Shown here: one piece after another, positions 38,764 to 48,035 of the stretch
Position numbering within the stretch: the first letter of the stretch is position 1
How the letters are laid out: the number at the start of each line of letters is the position of its first letter
Source of the DNA: Caballeronia glebae
Lineage (GTDB): Bacteria > Pseudomonadota > Gammaproteobacteria > Burkholderiales > Burkholderiaceae
Direction of reading: 5' to 3'
NCBI RefSeq assembly: GCF_001545035.1
Contig: NZ_FCOJ02000013.1
Span: 1-64,000, forward strand
DNA length: 64,000 nt
Translations under genes and position numbers: made by a program
The notes under the pieces: model-generated
Told to the model about the DNA's origin: nothing
Database searches by the model: none
The model's input: only the letters and a program-made list of their open reading frames with translations

Positions 38764-39630
38764 ATGAACGAAACCAAAGGCTGTCCGTTCGGCCACGGTG
38801 CGACGCAAGAAAAAGGCTGGCACGATGCCAAGCTCGATTTCTCCGATTCGATGAGTTACGGCGATTATCTCGGCCTCGATTCGATCCTCAACGCGCAGCA
38901 TCCGCTCTCGCCGGATCACAACGAGATGCTGTTCATCGTGCAGCATCAGACGAGCGAGTTGTGGATGAAGCTCGCGCTCTACGAACTGCGCGCGGCGCTC
39001 GCGGCGGTGCATCGCGATGAGTTGCAGCCCGCGTTCAAGATGCTGGCGCGCGTGTCGCGGATCTTCGAGCAACTGGTGCAGGCGTGGAGCGTTCTCGCGA
39101 CGATGACGCCTTCCGAATACACCGCGATGCGCCCGTATCTGGGGCAGTCGTCGGGGTTTCAGTCGCATCAGTATCGGCAGATCGAGTTCATGCTCGGCAA
39201 CAAGAACGAGGAGATGCTCAAGCCCCACGCGCATCGGCCGGAGATTCTCGCGCAGGTTCGCGAGACGCTCGAAGCGCCCTCCTTCTACGACGAAGTGATC
39301 CGCCTGCTCGCGCGACGCGGCTTTGCCATCGATCCGGCGCGCCTGAACCGCGACTGGACGCAGCCGATGACGCACGATCCATCCGTCGAGGCGGCGTGGC
39401 TCGCGGTGTATCGCGATCCGTCGCATCACTGGGATTTGTACGAGATGGCGGAAGAACTCGTCGATCTGGAAGACGCGTTCCGGCAATGGCGCTTTCGGCA
39501 CGTGACGACGGTGGAGCGCATCATCGGCTTCAAGGGCGGCACGGGCGGCACGGCGGGCGCGTCGTATCTGCGCAAGATGCTCGATGTCGTGCTGTTTCCG
39601 GAGCTTTGGCAGGTCCGGACGTTGCTCTGA
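38764..39630 (+). CDS. kynA: Tryptophan 2,3-dioxygenase
   Basis: Heme enzyme that opens the indole ring of tryptophan, the first step of the pathway; 288 residues. Family blocks are [37 protein letters not shown] (with the distal pocket His), [39 protein letters not shown] and [15 protein letters not shown]. It closes the kynB-kynU-kynA operon and is convergent with the IclR gene across 4 nt. Confidence 0.96.
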   Translation: MNETKGCPFGHGATQEKGWHDAKLDFSDSMSYGDYLGLDSILNAQHPLSPDHNEMLFIVQHQTSELWMKLALYELRAALAAVHRDELQPAFKMLARVSRIFEQLVQAWSVLATMTPSEYTAMRPYLGQSSGFQSHQYRQIEFMLGNKNEEMLKPHAHRPEILAQVRETLEAPSFYDEVIRLLARRGFAIDPARLNRDWTQPMTHDPSVEAAWLAVYRDPSHHWDLYEMAEELVDLEDAFRQWRFRHVTTVERIIGFKGGTGGTAGASYLRKMLDVVLFPELWQVRTLL

Positions 39631-39634
39631 ACCG

Positions 39635-40423
39635 TCACGCGAGACGCGCGGCGAGCGCCTTCAGCTTCGGCCCGATCGTCTCGCGGAAATACGCTTCGCC
39701 CATCGACGAAGCCGGCCCGCTACTCGACAGCACGAGCCAGCGCCCGTTACGCAGATCGCGCAATGGCGCGGCAATGGCGTTCACGTCGTCGTGCCACTCG
39801 CGAAACGAGTAGCAGCAGCCGTCGCGCGCGAAATCCTCGATCGAGCGGCGCGCAGCGTCGACCTCCGCCTCGCCTTCTTTCTTGCCGAGTTCCTCGAACA
39901 GCGCCTCGCGCGCCGCCGGTTCCTGCACGGCGAGATAGGCGCGGCCCATCGAACTCGTGAGCATGGACAGGCGCGAGCCGGGCGCGAGGCCGAGCGTCAG
40001 CGCCGTCTCGCTGCGAATAGTTTCCAGATAGATCATGTCGAGCCCGTCGCGGCAGCCGAGCGACACCGCCGCGCCGATCTCCCGCGCGAGGGCGCGCAGA
40101 TGCGGTCGCGCGAGTTCGAGCGTGTCCGCGCCCGCGAGCAGCGTGAAGCCGAGCGACAGCACGCCCGTATCGAGCGCGTACTTGCCGGCCGGTTCGTCGA
40201 AGCGCAAATAGCCGAGCGTCGTCAGCGTATAGGCGAGACGATTGACCGTCGCCTTCGGCAAACCTGTGCGCTCGACGAAATCGCGATTGCCCAGCAGCGT
40301 TTCGCCGGGACGGAACGCGCGCAGCAGATCGAGTCCACGTGCGAGCGCGACGACAAACTTGCGCTCGTCGATTTCCTCCGACGATATAGGGCGCAAGGAA
40401 TTTCGATTGGAATCTGTCGGCAT
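39635..40423 (-). CDS. IclR family regulator
   Basis: 262-residue regulator. Winged helix at residues about 25-85 ([31 protein letters not shown]), then the GAF-like IclR effector domain about 95-258 ([37 protein letters not shown]). The arrangement resembles PcaR/PobR-type aromatic regulators. It is divergent from the glutaryl-CoA dehydrogenase gene with a perfect palindrome between, so it probably controls that gene. Confidence 0.9.
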   Translation of the reverse strand: MPTDSNRNSLRPISSEEIDERKFVVALARGLDLLRAFRPGETLLGNRDFVERTGLPKATVNRLAYTLTTLGYLRFDEPAGKYALDTGVLSLGFTLLAGADTLELARPHLRALAREIGAAVSLGCRDGLDMIYLETIRSETALTLGLAPGSRLSMLTSSMGRAYLAVQEPAAREALFEELGKKEGEAEVDAARRSIEDFARDGCCYSFREWHDDVNAIAAPLRDLRNGRWLVLSSSGPASSMGEAYFRETIGPKLKALAARLA

Positions 40424-40458
40424 CGAATGATAGACTCGGGATTGATTTGCAAAACATT

Positions 40459-40475
40459 GTTCCGCTTAGCGGAAC
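40459..40475. promoter_or_regulatory. Palindromic operator, probable IclR site
   Basis: GTTCCGC, TTA, GCGGAAC: a perfect 7-bp inverted repeat with a 3-nt spacer in the 146-nt gap between the IclR and gcdH starts. Its size and centre spacing suit IclR-family operators. Confidence 0.65.
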
Positions 40476-40569
40476 TCATGTCAAGCGCCCTTCGCGCCGG
40501 CCGATCGCCAAGACTTTTTTCGACCCGATTCGCTTCCGGCGCTTTTCGATGAAATCAGGAGACAAGCAC

Positions 40570-41760
40570 ATGGCCGACGCCGCCCGTTTCAACTGGGAAG
40601 ATCCGCTCTTGCTGGATCAGCAATTGACCGAAGAAGAACGCATGGTGCGCGACGCCGCTCGCGCTTACGCGCAAGACAAGCTGCAGCCGCGTGTGACGCA
40701 GGCGTTTCGCGACGAAAAAACCGATCCGGCGATCTTCCGCGAAATGGGCGAACTGGGCCTGCTCGGACCGACGATCCCGGAGCAGTACGGCGGCCCGGGC
40801 CTGAATTACGTTTGCTACGGGCTGATCGCGCGTGAAGTGGAGCGCGTGGATTCGGGTTATCGGTCGATGATGTCCGTGCAGTCGTCGCTCGTGATGGTGC
40901 CGATCAACACCTTCGGCAGCGACGCGCAAAAGGAAAAATACCTGCCGAAACTGGCACGCGGCGAGTGGATCGGCTGCTTCGGTCTCACCGAGCCGAACGC
41001 GGGCTCCGACCCGGCCAGCATGACGACGCGCGCGAAGAAGGTGCAGAACGGCTTCTCGCTGTCGGGCACGAAGATGTGGATCTCGAACTCGCCTATCGCG
41101 GACGTGTTCGTCGTCTGGGCGAAGCTGGAGGAAGACGGGCGCGACGAGATTCGCGGCTTCATCCTGGAGAAAGGCTGGAAGGGTTTGTCGGCGCCGGCGA
41201 TTCACGGCAAGGTCGGCTTGCGCGCGTCGATCACCGGCGAAATCGTGATGGACGAAGTGTTCGTCCCCGAAGAGAACATGCTGCCGGACGTGCGCGGCCT
41301 GAAGGGTCCGTTCACGTGTCTGAACTCGGCGCGCTACGGCATTTCATGGGGCGCGCTCGGCGCAGCCGAAGCATGCTGGCACACGGCGCGTCAATACACG
41401 CTGGATCGCAAGCAGTTCGGCCGTCCGCTCGCGGCGAATCAGCTCATTCAGAAAAAGCTCGCCGACATGCAAACCGAAATCACGCTCGGTCTTCAAGGCG
41501 TGCTGCGTCTCGGCCGCATGAAGGACGAGGGCACGGCGGCCGTCGAAATCACGTCGATCATGAAGCGCAATTCGTGCGGCAAGGCGCTCGACATCGCCCG
41601 GCTCGCGCGCGACATGCTCGGCGGCAACGGCATCTCCGATGAATTCGGCGTCGCGCGTCACCTCGTGAACCTCGAAGTGGTGAACACTTACGAAGGCACG
41701 CACGACATTCACGCGTTGATCCTTGGACGCGCGCAGACGGGAATCCAAGCGTTTTTCTAA
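40570..41760 (+). CDS. gcdH: Glutaryl-CoA dehydrogenase
   Basis: FAD acyl-CoA dehydrogenase that oxidises and decarboxylates glutaryl-CoA to crotonyl-CoA, in lysine and aromatic catabolism; 396 residues. The C-terminal [20 protein letters not shown], with the catalytic glutamate, closely follows human [36 protein letters not shown] and [21 protein letters not shown] are further family blocks. The ATG at 40570 has CAGGAG upstream; one at 40549 is also in frame. Confidence 0.93.
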   Translation: MADAARFNWEDPLLLDQQLTEEERMVRDAARAYAQDKLQPRVTQAFRDEKTDPAIFREMGELGLLGPTIPEQYGGPGLNYVCYGLIAREVERVDSGYRSMMSVQSSLVMVPINTFGSDAQKEKYLPKLARGEWIGCFGLTEPNAGSDPASMTTRAKKVQNGFSLSGTKMWISNSPIADVFVVWAKLEEDGRDEIRGFILEKGWKGLSAPAIHGKVGLRASITGEIVMDEVFVPEENMLPDVRGLKGPFTCLNSARYGISWGALGAAEACWHTARQYTLDRKQFGRPLAANQLIQKKLADMQTEITLGLQGVLRLGRMKDEGTAAVEITSIMKRNSCGKALDIARLARDMLGGNGISDEFGVARHLVNLEVVNTYEGTHDIHALILGRAQTGIQAFF

Positions 41761-41782
41761 ACAAGCTTCATTCACAATCGAC

Positions 41783-41820
41783 AAGGGCCGGCGCTGAATT
41801 GCGTCGGCCCTTTGTCTTTT
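41783..41820 (+). terminator. Intrinsic terminator after gcdH
   Basis: AAGGGCCGGCGC and GCGTCGGCCCTT arms (one G-T pair) around CTGAATT, then TTGTCTTTT. Confidence 0.82.
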
Positions 41821-42020
41821 CTCTCGTGCATTTGGGCATCGGCTTGTGTAACTTTCGATGAACGCCTGAAACTTTTACGGGTCAGATCGTATCAACGCGA
41901 AGCAATGTCATGTAAATCACGAGGTACCGCACGCCTGCGCGCGGCTTTACGCGACTGGAACGGAAACTGCGTCAGTTCGCGCGGCAGGACGCATGCCTCC
42001 TCGTCAGCGATCCCATCTTT

Positions 42021-42039
42021 GGTTACGATTCGCGTAACC
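42021..42039. promoter_or_regulatory. Perfect palindrome before the DUF883 gene
   Basis: GGTTACG, ATTCG, CGTAACC: 7-bp perfect arms with a 5-nt centre, ending 19 nt before the ATG at 42059. It could be an operator or a leader hairpin close to the ribosome-binding site. The rest of 41821-42058 holds no supported gene. Confidence 0.5.
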
Positions 42040-42058
42040 TCACCGATTGGAGTCTTTA

Positions 42059-42361
42059 ATGTCAGAAATCAACAAGGAGCGATTCATGTCGGATATCAAA
42101 TCAGTACTCGCTGACGCCGAAGATCTCTTGAAGCAAGCGGCTACCGCCACTGGAGAACGCGCCTCCGAATTGCGCGAGACCGCACTCACCCGTCTGAAGC
42201 AAGCGAAGGAAAAAGCTGCCGATGCACAAGTCGTCGTGATTGAGCGAGGCAAGAAAGCCGCGCGCGCCACCGACGATTACGTGCACGAGCATCCGTGGGC
42301 GTCCATCGGGATCGCGGCCGGACTCGGCATGGTGATCGGGCTTCTGATCAACCGCAAGTAA
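42059..42361 (+). CDS. DUF883 (ElaB/YqjD-like) membrane-anchored protein
   Basis: 100-residue protein: a charged amphipathic helix (about residues 10-75), the motif YVHEHPWASIGIAAGLGMVIGLL as a C-terminal membrane anchor, and the end NRK. This is the ElaB/YqjD pattern, inner-membrane proteins induced in stationary phase and reported to tether ribosomes. The start at 42059 (MSEINKERF) is favoured; 42086 has a stronger AAGGAG. It heads a three-gene cluster like E. coli yqjD-yqjE-yqjK. Confidence 0.88.
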   Translation: MSEINKERFMSDIKSVLADAEDLLKQAATATGERASELRETALTRLKQAKEKAADAQVVVIERGKKAARATDDYVHEHPWASIGIAAGLGMVIGLLINRK

Positions 42362-42544
42362 GCTCCTGACTTTTCGACTCAATGGCCCGCAGATTGCTAA
42401 TCTGCTTTCTGTCGCGGTCCGCGCTGGACTGAACCGCGAGCGCCTTACCCGGGCGCGCGGTTCGACACTCGCACCGGCCGGCTGCTTCACTCGCCGACCG
42501 GAACCACAACATAGCGGCACCAACGCGCCTCTCGCACTCAACCC

Positions 42545-42925
42545 ATGACGACCGAACGGCCTATGCAGCAATCGTCTCCCGGACCATTGCGACGAATTCT
42601 GAGCTCCGCCTTCGCCATCTTCGAGACGCGCCTTGAACTCATCGGCATCGAGCTTCAGGAAGAAAAGGAGCGGCTCATCGGCGTGCTCTTCCTCGGGCTC
42701 GCCGCCATGATGCTCGCGATGATGGCGCTCATCTCGCTGACAGTGCTGATCGCCATTTTCTTCTGGGACACGTATCGCTGGCAGGCGCTCGGCGGCATCA
42801 CTCTTCTGTACGCGCTCATCGCGATTGCCTGCGGCCTGCGCGCGCGCAGCAGCCTGCGCGATGCGCCGAACATGTTCGACGACACGCTCGCCGAATTCCG
42901 CAAGGACCGCGACACTTTCCGTTGA
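42545..42925 (+). CDS. Phage holin family (YqjE-like) membrane protein
   Basis: 126-residue inner-membrane protein. A short amphipathic N-terminus (LRRILSSAFAIFETRLELIGIELQEEKERL) is followed by two membrane helices (VLFLGLAAMMLAMMALISLTVLIAIFF and ALGGITLLYALIAIAC region). This is the YqjE/DUF1469 pattern. Despite the holin family label, its position after a DUF883 gene argues for an envelope stress role, not lysis. Confidence 0.88.
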   Translation: MTTERPMQQSSPGPLRRILSSAFAIFETRLELIGIELQEEKERLIGVLFLGLAAMMLAMMALISLTVLIAIFFWDTYRWQALGGITLLYALIAIACGLRARSSLRDAPNMFDDTLAEFRKDRDTFR

Positions 42926-42946
42926 TTCCCGCGCCCAAAACAAGCC

Positions 42947-43450
42947 ATGAGCCAACACGACGACACTTTCAAGTCTCCCAAGCGCGACAAGATGCAAAAG
43001 CTGCGCACGCCGCACATGCGCGCGCTGCGCAAAGAACTGCTGATCGCCCGCGCGGATGTCGAGCGCATGGAACTGCGGCAAGCCACGCATGATCTGCGCG
43101 CGTCGGTCACGCACTTCAGTGTCCTGCGCTTCCTGATGCCGGGCGGCGGTGGCGGGTCGCGTCGCTGGGGCAAGCGCGGCGGCTCGGCAGGCGGCATCGG
43201 CGGCATGCTCGGTTCGCTGCTCGGATCGGGCAATGTCGGCGTCCTGTTCAAGCAGTATCCGGTCATCGGCTCGCTCGCGTCGCTCGTCCTTACCAAGCCC
43301 GTAAGAACGAAGCTGCTGCACAGCGCGAAGCCCGTGCTCAAATGGGGCGGTCTCGCGCTCGCCGGATGGGAAGGCTGGCGCATTTATCAGCAGATGAAGA
43401 GCGCCGCGCCCGAAACATCCAGCGATGCCGCCGATCCAACGGTGTTCTGA
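42947..43450 (+). CDS. DUF3318-like protein, YqjK position
   Basis: 167-residue protein with a basic N-terminal helix (RALRKELLIARADVERMELRQATHDLRAS), a glycine-rich stretch (MPGGGGGSRRWGKRGGSAGG) and a C-terminal hydrophobic region (VGVLFKQYPVIGSLASLVL). It follows the YqjE-like gene by 21 nt and completes the cluster. The family name is from memory and the function is unknown. Confidence 0.75.
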   Translation: MSQHDDTFKSPKRDKMQKLRTPHMRALRKELLIARADVERMELRQATHDLRASVTHFSVLRFLMPGGGGGSRRWGKRGGSAGGIGGMLGSLLGSGNVGVLFKQYPVIGSLASLVLTKPVRTKLLHSAKPVLKWGGLALAGWEGWRIYQQMKSAAPETSSDAADPTVF

Positions 43451-43458
43451 TTCCGGCA

Positions 43459-43911
43459 TCAACTCTTACCCGCCCAGCATGACGCCGACTGTGCCGCATC
43501 GAGCGGCGCGGTTGCGTCGGGCGGACGGTTCCAGCGCAGCCCGGTCGCGTCGATGACGAACGCGCCGCACGCATCATCCTGCATCGTGCCGGGCGTAATG
43601 GGCACGGCTTCGATCGCATAACCACCGTTCGTCGGCGATTCCGGCAGCACGGCCACGCTGTACACGGCCGCCCCGCTCGGCGGCGCTCGATTGAGGCCGG
43701 CACTGAGCGCAATGGCTTCGCCGCTTTCCGATGTCTGCGCAAGACGCGCGCTTTCGACGAACTGAACCGCGCGCATCAACGCCGATGCGGCATCGAGCCG
43801 ATGCGCCTTTACCACGTGCGTTCGATACGCCGGAACGGCGAAAGTCGCGATGATCGCGGCCACGCCCAGCGCGATCATCAGTTCGAGCAGACTGAAGGCC
43901 TTTTCGTACAT
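43459..43911 (-). CDS. Type IV pilin-like protein (PilE-like)
   Basis: 150-residue minor pilin. The short leader MYEKA precedes FSLLELMIALGVAAIIATFAVPAYR, with Glu5 present. The residue before the cleavage site is Ala, not the usual Gly. Two cysteines near the C-terminus (DDACGAFV and SASCWAGK) could form the D-loop disulfide. It is the last gene of the pilin operon and ends 8 nt from the convergent DUF3318-like gene. Confidence 0.83.
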   Translation of the reverse strand: MYEKAFSLLELMIALGVAAIIATFAVPAYRTHVVKAHRLDAASALMRAVQFVESARLAQTSESGEAIALSAGLNRAPPSGAAVYSVAVLPESPTNGGYAIEAVPITPGTMQDDACGAFVIDATGLRWNRPPDATAPLDAAQSASCWAGKS

Positions 43912-43919
43912 GTCGATCC

Positions 43920-44405
43920 TCAAAACGGCCTGCCGACTACGCGCCGCCAATGTCGCGCGCTCACGCCATCGGCGATATCGAGCCGAAGTTGCAGCCATGC
44001 CTCGGAATCCGCCGTCGCGCCAAAGCCCCGCGCGGTGATCAGATACGACGCGTTCGCCCAAGATTCGATCAGGCACTGCGGAGCGCGGCGCGCGTAAGGC
44101 CAGGAAGCGAACGGCGTGATCGCGGCAGCGAATGGCCCTTCAAACGATGTCTTCGCGCGCCATCGCGACGGTTCGACCTTGAGCGACGAATTCATCGACG
44201 GCAGCGCGAGGGATAGCATCCGGCTGCAACGAATCAGCGCGCTGTCCGCGGCATGAAGCGCCTGCGCGCGCTCACGCGTGGCGACGCTCGCGCGCGCCGC
44301 CACGAGCGACGTCTGCAACCATGCGGCGGTCGTGACCAGCATGGTCGCGGCGAGAATCAGAACGATCGGCAGCGTGGCGCCGCGCGTGCGCGAACGTCGC
44401 TTCAT
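43920..44405 (-). CDS. PilX-like pilus assembly protein
   Basis: 161-residue protein starting MKRRSRTRGATLPIVLILAATML, the PilX_N pattern: basic leader, G before ATLPIVL, long hydrophobic helix, and no Glu5. The rest is pilin-like with WANASYLITARGFGATADSEAWLQLRLD. The start overlaps the end of the PilW-like gene by 4 nt. The frame is open beyond the start, but only this part fits the family. Confidence 0.78.
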   Translation of the reverse strand: MKRRSRTRGATLPIVLILAATMLVTTAAWLQTSLVAARASVATRERAQALHAADSALIRCSRMLSLALPSMNSSLKVEPSRWRAKTSFEGPFAAAITPFASWPYARRAPQCLIESWANASYLITARGFGATADSEAWLQLRLDIADGVSARHWRRVVGRPF

Positions 44406-45190
44406 TGCGCGCCTCCGGATGCCATCGCCGGCGAATTGCGTATCGCGACGCGCCGCCAGAAGACCTGGCGCACGCGGCCGTCCTCGACGTAAGCGGGCGA
44501 GCCGTTGCAATCGATGTAGCTCGTTCTTCGTTTGGCGTGCGTAGCGAAACCGCGCACGACGATGCACACGTCCGCGGCGTAGGCATCGCGCCAGCGTTCG
44601 CGCGAGATCGCCGACGCGTCCGATGCCGATGACGAGCCCGTGAGCCAATACATCACGCGGAGCCGTTCGATGCCTTCGACGATCGGTTGCGCCTGCCTGC
44701 CGCTGCCCTCGCAGTACAACTCGGGCTCGCCAGTGGAGCTGCTGGCCTTGGCATAAAGCCGATTCGTGACGATGGCGTCGGCGACGGCCTGGCCGAGGCA
44801 ATCCGTTGGCATGCCCGAGCTAGACGGCCATGTGGACACCGAGTCGGCGGCATAGCGAACCTGCAGGCCGTCCGAGCGGCTCGCGAGCGATTCGCACGAT
44901 GCCGTGGTATCGGCGCCGACGACGCGGCTTTGCGCGCAGCCGACTATCGGGACGTCGACGGCCGGCTCTCCGCTCGACGGGAATCCGGCCATCTGGATCT
45001 GCTGGCCGAGCATGTCCAGCGCGTTCGAAGCGGCGTCGTGAATGCGCGCGGCATCGGCGGCACGATCGAACGCGGCGCGCTGACCGCGATAGAGCGACAG
45101 CGAAGCGAGCACGATCAACAAGCCGAGCGCGAGCGCGATCGTCATTTCGAGCAGCGTATGACCGCGCGATGAGAACGGGCGTGAGGTCAT
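44402..45190 (-). CDS. PilW-like minor pilin
   Basis: 262-residue protein. The leader ends SSRG and the helix reads HTLLEMTIALALGLLIVLASLSLYRGQ, so the cleavage site is G-H. The body has paired cysteines and an Ala-rich amphipathic region. In known systems PilW, PilX, PilV, FimU/FimT and PilE form the priming tip of type IV pili. Overlaps both neighbours by 4 nt. Confidence 0.83.
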   Translation of the reverse strand: MTSRPFSSRGHTLLEMTIALALGLLIVLASLSLYRGQRAAFDRAADAARIHDAASNALDMLGQQIQMAGFPSSGEPAVDVPIVGCAQSRVVGADTTASCESLASRSDGLQVRYAADSVSTWPSSSGMPTDCLGQAVADAIVTNRLYAKASSSTGEPELYCEGSGRQAQPIVEGIERLRVMYWLTGSSSASDASAISRERWRDAYAADVCIVVRGFATHAKRRTSYIDCNGSPAYVEDGRVRQVFWRRVAIRNSPAMASGGAQ

Positions 45191-45570
45191 CGCGCGAACG
45201 CCACCGCAATGCACGAAGCGAACGGCTTCGCTTGAGGCTCGGTACAGGGATCGGATCGGTCTTCGGCGCGCCAGCTCACCGTCGCGACGCGCACGCCGTC
45301 GGCACGATCGGATATCGCGACCTCGCCCGAGGGCAGCATCGACGCCGCCCTCGCCTGCCATTGCGACACGATCGCCGCACGGTCCGCATCGCTACGGACG
45401 CCTTCCGTGACCGAATCCGCGATGAGCGCGGCGCGTTCGCGCAGCAACGCCGCCCGTTCGCCACGCGCGAGCGCGCTTTGCACCGCGACGAGCCCGAGCG
45501 CGGTCACGGCCGTCAGCATGAGCGCGATCATCACTTCGATCAGCGAATCTCCATGTTGCGCGCGCTTCAT
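45187..45570 (-). CDS. PilV-like minor pilin
   Basis: 127-residue protein starting MKRAQHGDSLIEVMIALMLTAVTALGLVAVQ. This fits the PilV signature, with Gly before Asp and Glu5 in place. Cleavage before Asp is unusual among pilins but common in PilV-like members. Overlaps the FimT-like stop and the PilW-like start by 4 nt each. Confidence 0.83.
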   Translation of the reverse strand: MKRAQHGDSLIEVMIALMLTAVTALGLVAVQSALARGERAALLRERAALIADSVTEGVRSDADRAAIVSQWQARAASMLPSGEVAISDRADGVRVATVSWRAEDRSDPCTEPQAKPFASCIAVAFAR

Positions 45571-46115
45571 GCCGACGCTCCGCAGCTTCCCTGAGTCATG
45601 CGCGGCCGGCCGCCCGCCGCGAGCCGTATGCATCGTCGTGAAGCTGGATTGGCGGCGGGATCGGAACCGCGCGGACCGAAATCGAAACTGCGAAATCCGC
45701 CGATCACCTGCCCCGAAGGCGGCGTGAACGAAAGCTCGCTCGACGTCCCTGCAATGGAGACAGCGGTCATGGCCGGCTGCATGCGCAGGAGCGCCGGGGC
45801 ACCGTCGCGGTCGACGAACAAGCCCCAGCCGCACGACCAGTCCGTGACGCCGTTTTCGCAGCTTCGACCTGACGCGAGGCAACGGCGCGACGCATCGATC
45901 CTGCAGAGCGTGACGCGTGCGCCGCGCCTTACGGCTTCGGCGCGCGCAAGCGACAGCGTGGAAAAGAGCGAGCGCGCCCGCGCATCGACCTGATCGCGCG
46001 TCTGCCACGCGATGAACGAAGGCGCGCCGAACGTCGCGAGCACGGCCATCACGGCGAGCACTACGCATAGTTCGACGAGCGTGAAACCTAGATTTGCTGC
46101 GCGGATCATCTGCAT
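45567..46115 (-). CDS. FimT/GspH-type minor pilin
   Basis: 182-residue protein, first gene of the pilin operon. The leader ends NLG, followed by FTLVELCVVLAVMAVLATFGAPSF, a canonical cleavage site. The C-terminal GspH/FimT domain includes SLARAEAVRRGARVTLC and LSFTPPSGQVIGGF. FimT proteins have been linked to DNA binding in natural transformation; whether that holds here is unknown. Confidence 0.85.
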   Translation of the reverse strand: MQMIRAANLGFTLVELCVVLAVMAVLATFGAPSFIAWQTRDQVDARARSLFSTLSLARAEAVRRGARVTLCRIDASRRCLASGRSCENGVTDWSCGWGLFVDRDGAPALLRMQPAMTAVSIAGTSSELSFTPPSGQVIGGFRSFDFGPRGSDPAANPASRRCIRLAAGGRPRMTQGSCGASA

Positions 46116-46286
46116 GCCTTATCGATCGAGTCGAGCGGAAAAGCTCAATCTAGCGATAACTCACGCGCGCCGCCATTAGCCGAATGGCCGAGTGTTCACG
46201 CCGTCCGATAGCCGGCACACTGCGCGGGCGGACGTCAGGAAATCAGGCCTGGGAGGGAAACGATGCGGAAAGGAAAAAGAAAAGGA

Positions 46287-46769
46287 TCAGCGCTTGCGCG
46301 AACTCGACTTCTTCGGCGCGGCACGCCGGAATTCATCGAGCACGTCTTCAAATTCGGAGACGTCTTCGAAACGCTTGTAGACGGAGGCGAAACGCACGTA
46401 GGCGATGGTGTCGAGCTGTCGCAGTTCGTTCATGACGAGCTCGCCGAGACGCTCGCTCTGCACTTCGCGCTCGCCGCTGCCGAGCAACTGATACTCGATG
46501 CGCGACGCGGCGGCGTCGATCGCGTCGGCTGCGACCGGGCGCTTTCGGAGCGCAAGCTGCATGCTCGCGACGATCTTGCGACGGTCGAACTCCGTGCGGC
46601 TGCCGTCCTTCTTGACGACAGTCGGCAGCGCGAGTTCAACGCGCTCATACGTGGTGAAACGCTTGTCGCACGCGGGACAGCGCCGCCGCCGCCGAATGGC
46701 CGCGCCATCCTCCGACACGCGAGAATCCACGACCTGGGTATCTTCGTGTCGGCAAAATGGGCAGCGCAT
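46287..46769 (-). CDS. nrdR: Transcriptional repressor NrdR
   Basis: 160-residue repressor of ribonucleotide reductase genes. The N-terminal zinc ribbon is [17 protein letters not shown] with [15 protein letters not shown] (two CxxC pairs), and the ATP-cone domain spans about residues 50-140 ([17 protein letters not shown]). It senses ATP/dATP. It lies 18 nt downstream of glyA, a conserved pairing that suggests cotranscription. Confidence 0.96.
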   Translation of the reverse strand: MRCPFCRHEDTQVVDSRVSEDGAAIRRRRRCPACDKRFTTYERVELALPTVVKKDGSRTEFDRRKIVASMQLALRKRPVAADAIDAAASRIEYQLLGSGEREVQSERLGELVMNELRQLDTIAYVRFASVYKRFEDVSEFEDVLDEFRRAAPKKSSSRKR

Positions 46770-46787
46770 CGGCGGTGTGCTCGCGAA

Positions 46788-48035
46788 TTAACGGTAGACC
46801 GGGAAACGCTTGGTCAGGTCGGACACCTGCGCGCGCACGCGTTCGATGTTCGCCTGGTCTTCCGGATTGTCGAGCACGTCGGCGATCAGGTTGCCAACGA
46901 TCTCCGCTTCCTTCGTGCCGAAGCCGCGCGTGGTCATCGCGGGCGAGCCGAGGCGCACGCCGCTCGTGACGAACGGCTTCTCGGGATCGTTCGGAATGGC
47001 GTTCTTGTTCACCGTGATATGCGCGGCGCCGAGCGCGGCTTCCGCAGCCTTGCCGGTGATCTTCTTCGCGCGCAGATCGACGAGCATCACGTGGCTTTCG
47101 GTGCGGCCCGAAACGATGCGCAGGCCGCGCTTTACCAGCGTTTCGGCGAGCACGCGCGCGTTGTCGACCACGGCTTGCTGATACGTCTTGAACTCCGGCG
47201 ACAGCGCTTCCTTGAACGCGACGGCCTTGGCCGCGATCACGTGCATGAGCGGACCGCCCTGAATGCCCGGGAAGATCGCCGAGTTGATCGGCTTCTCGAA
47301 CTCGGCCTTCATCAGAATGACGCCGCCGCGCGGGCCGCGCAGGCTCTTGTGCGTCGTCGTGGTGACGAAATCCGCGTGCGGAACCGGGTTCGGATAGACA
47401 CCGGCGGCGACGAGACCGGCGTAGTGCGCCATGTCGACCATGAAGTAAGCGCCGACGCTCTTCGCGATCTTCGACAGACGCTCGAAATCGATCTTCAGCG
47501 CAAACGCCGACGCGCCCGCGACGATCAGCTTCGGCTTGTGTTCCTTGGCGAGCGCTTCGGTCTTTTCGTAGTCGATATCTTCGGCTTCGTTCAGGCCGTA
47601 ACTCACGACGTTGAACCACTTGCCCGACATGTTGACCGGCGAGCCGTGTGTAAGATGGCCGCCTTCGGCGAGGCTCATGCCCATGATCGTGTCGCCCGGC
47701 TTGAGCACCGCGAAGAACACGCCCTGGTTCGCCTGCGAGCCCGAGTTCGGCTGAACGTTCGCGGCTTCGGCCCCGAACAGCTGCTTCACGCGGTCGATCG
47801 CGAGCTGCTCGACGATGTCGACGTATTCGCAGCCACCGTAGTAGCGCTTGCCGGGATAGCCTTCGGCGTATTTGTTCGTGAGTTGCGAGCCTTGCGCCGC
47901 CATCACGGCCGGGCTGGTGTAGTTTTCCGACGCGATCAGCTCGATGTGATCTTCCTGGCGGCGGTTTTCCTGCTCGATCGCCTTGAGCAATTCGGGATCG
48001 ACATTGGCGAGGGTACTTTCGGCTCTGTCAAACAT
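46788..48035 (-). CDS. glyA: Serine hydroxymethyltransferase
   Basis: PLP enzyme that converts serine and THF to glycine and methylene-THF; 415 residues. The N-terminal block [37 protein letters not shown], and the PLP-lysine segment [18 protein letters not shown] are all intact, with [17 protein letters not shown] before it. It is the first gene of glyA-nrdR, a nucleotide/one-carbon unit. Confidence 0.97.
   Translation of the reverse strand: MFDRAESTLANVDPELLKAIEQENRRQEDHIELIASENYTSPAVMAAQGSQLTNKYAEGYPGKRYYGGCEYVDIVEQLAIDRVKQLFGAEAANVQPNSGSQANQGVFFAVLKPGDTIMGMSLAEGGHLTHGSPVNMSGKWFNVVSYGLNEAEDIDYEKTEALAKEHKPKLIVAGASAFALKIDFERLSKIAKSVGAYFMVDMAHYAGLVAAGVYPNPVPHADFVTTTTHKSLRGPRGGVILMKAEFEKPINSAIFPGIQGGPLMHVIAAKAVAFKEALSPEFKTYQQAVVDNARVLAETLVKRGLRIVSGRTESHVMLVDLRAKKITGKAAEAALGAAHITVNKNAIPNDPEKPFVTSGVRLGSPAMTTRGFGTKEAEIVGNLIADVLDNPEDQANIERVRAQVSDLTKRFPVYR

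Noticed and set aside
39635-41760. IclR and gcdH as part of the kynurenine operon
   Set aside because: The kynBUA products lead to anthranilate, not glutaryl-CoA, and the IclR gene is convergent to kynA; adjacency alone is not enough.
42545-42925. A holin belonging to a prophage lysis cassette
   Set aside because: The neighbours are ElaB/YqjD-like and DUF3318-like; no endolysin or phage gene is near.
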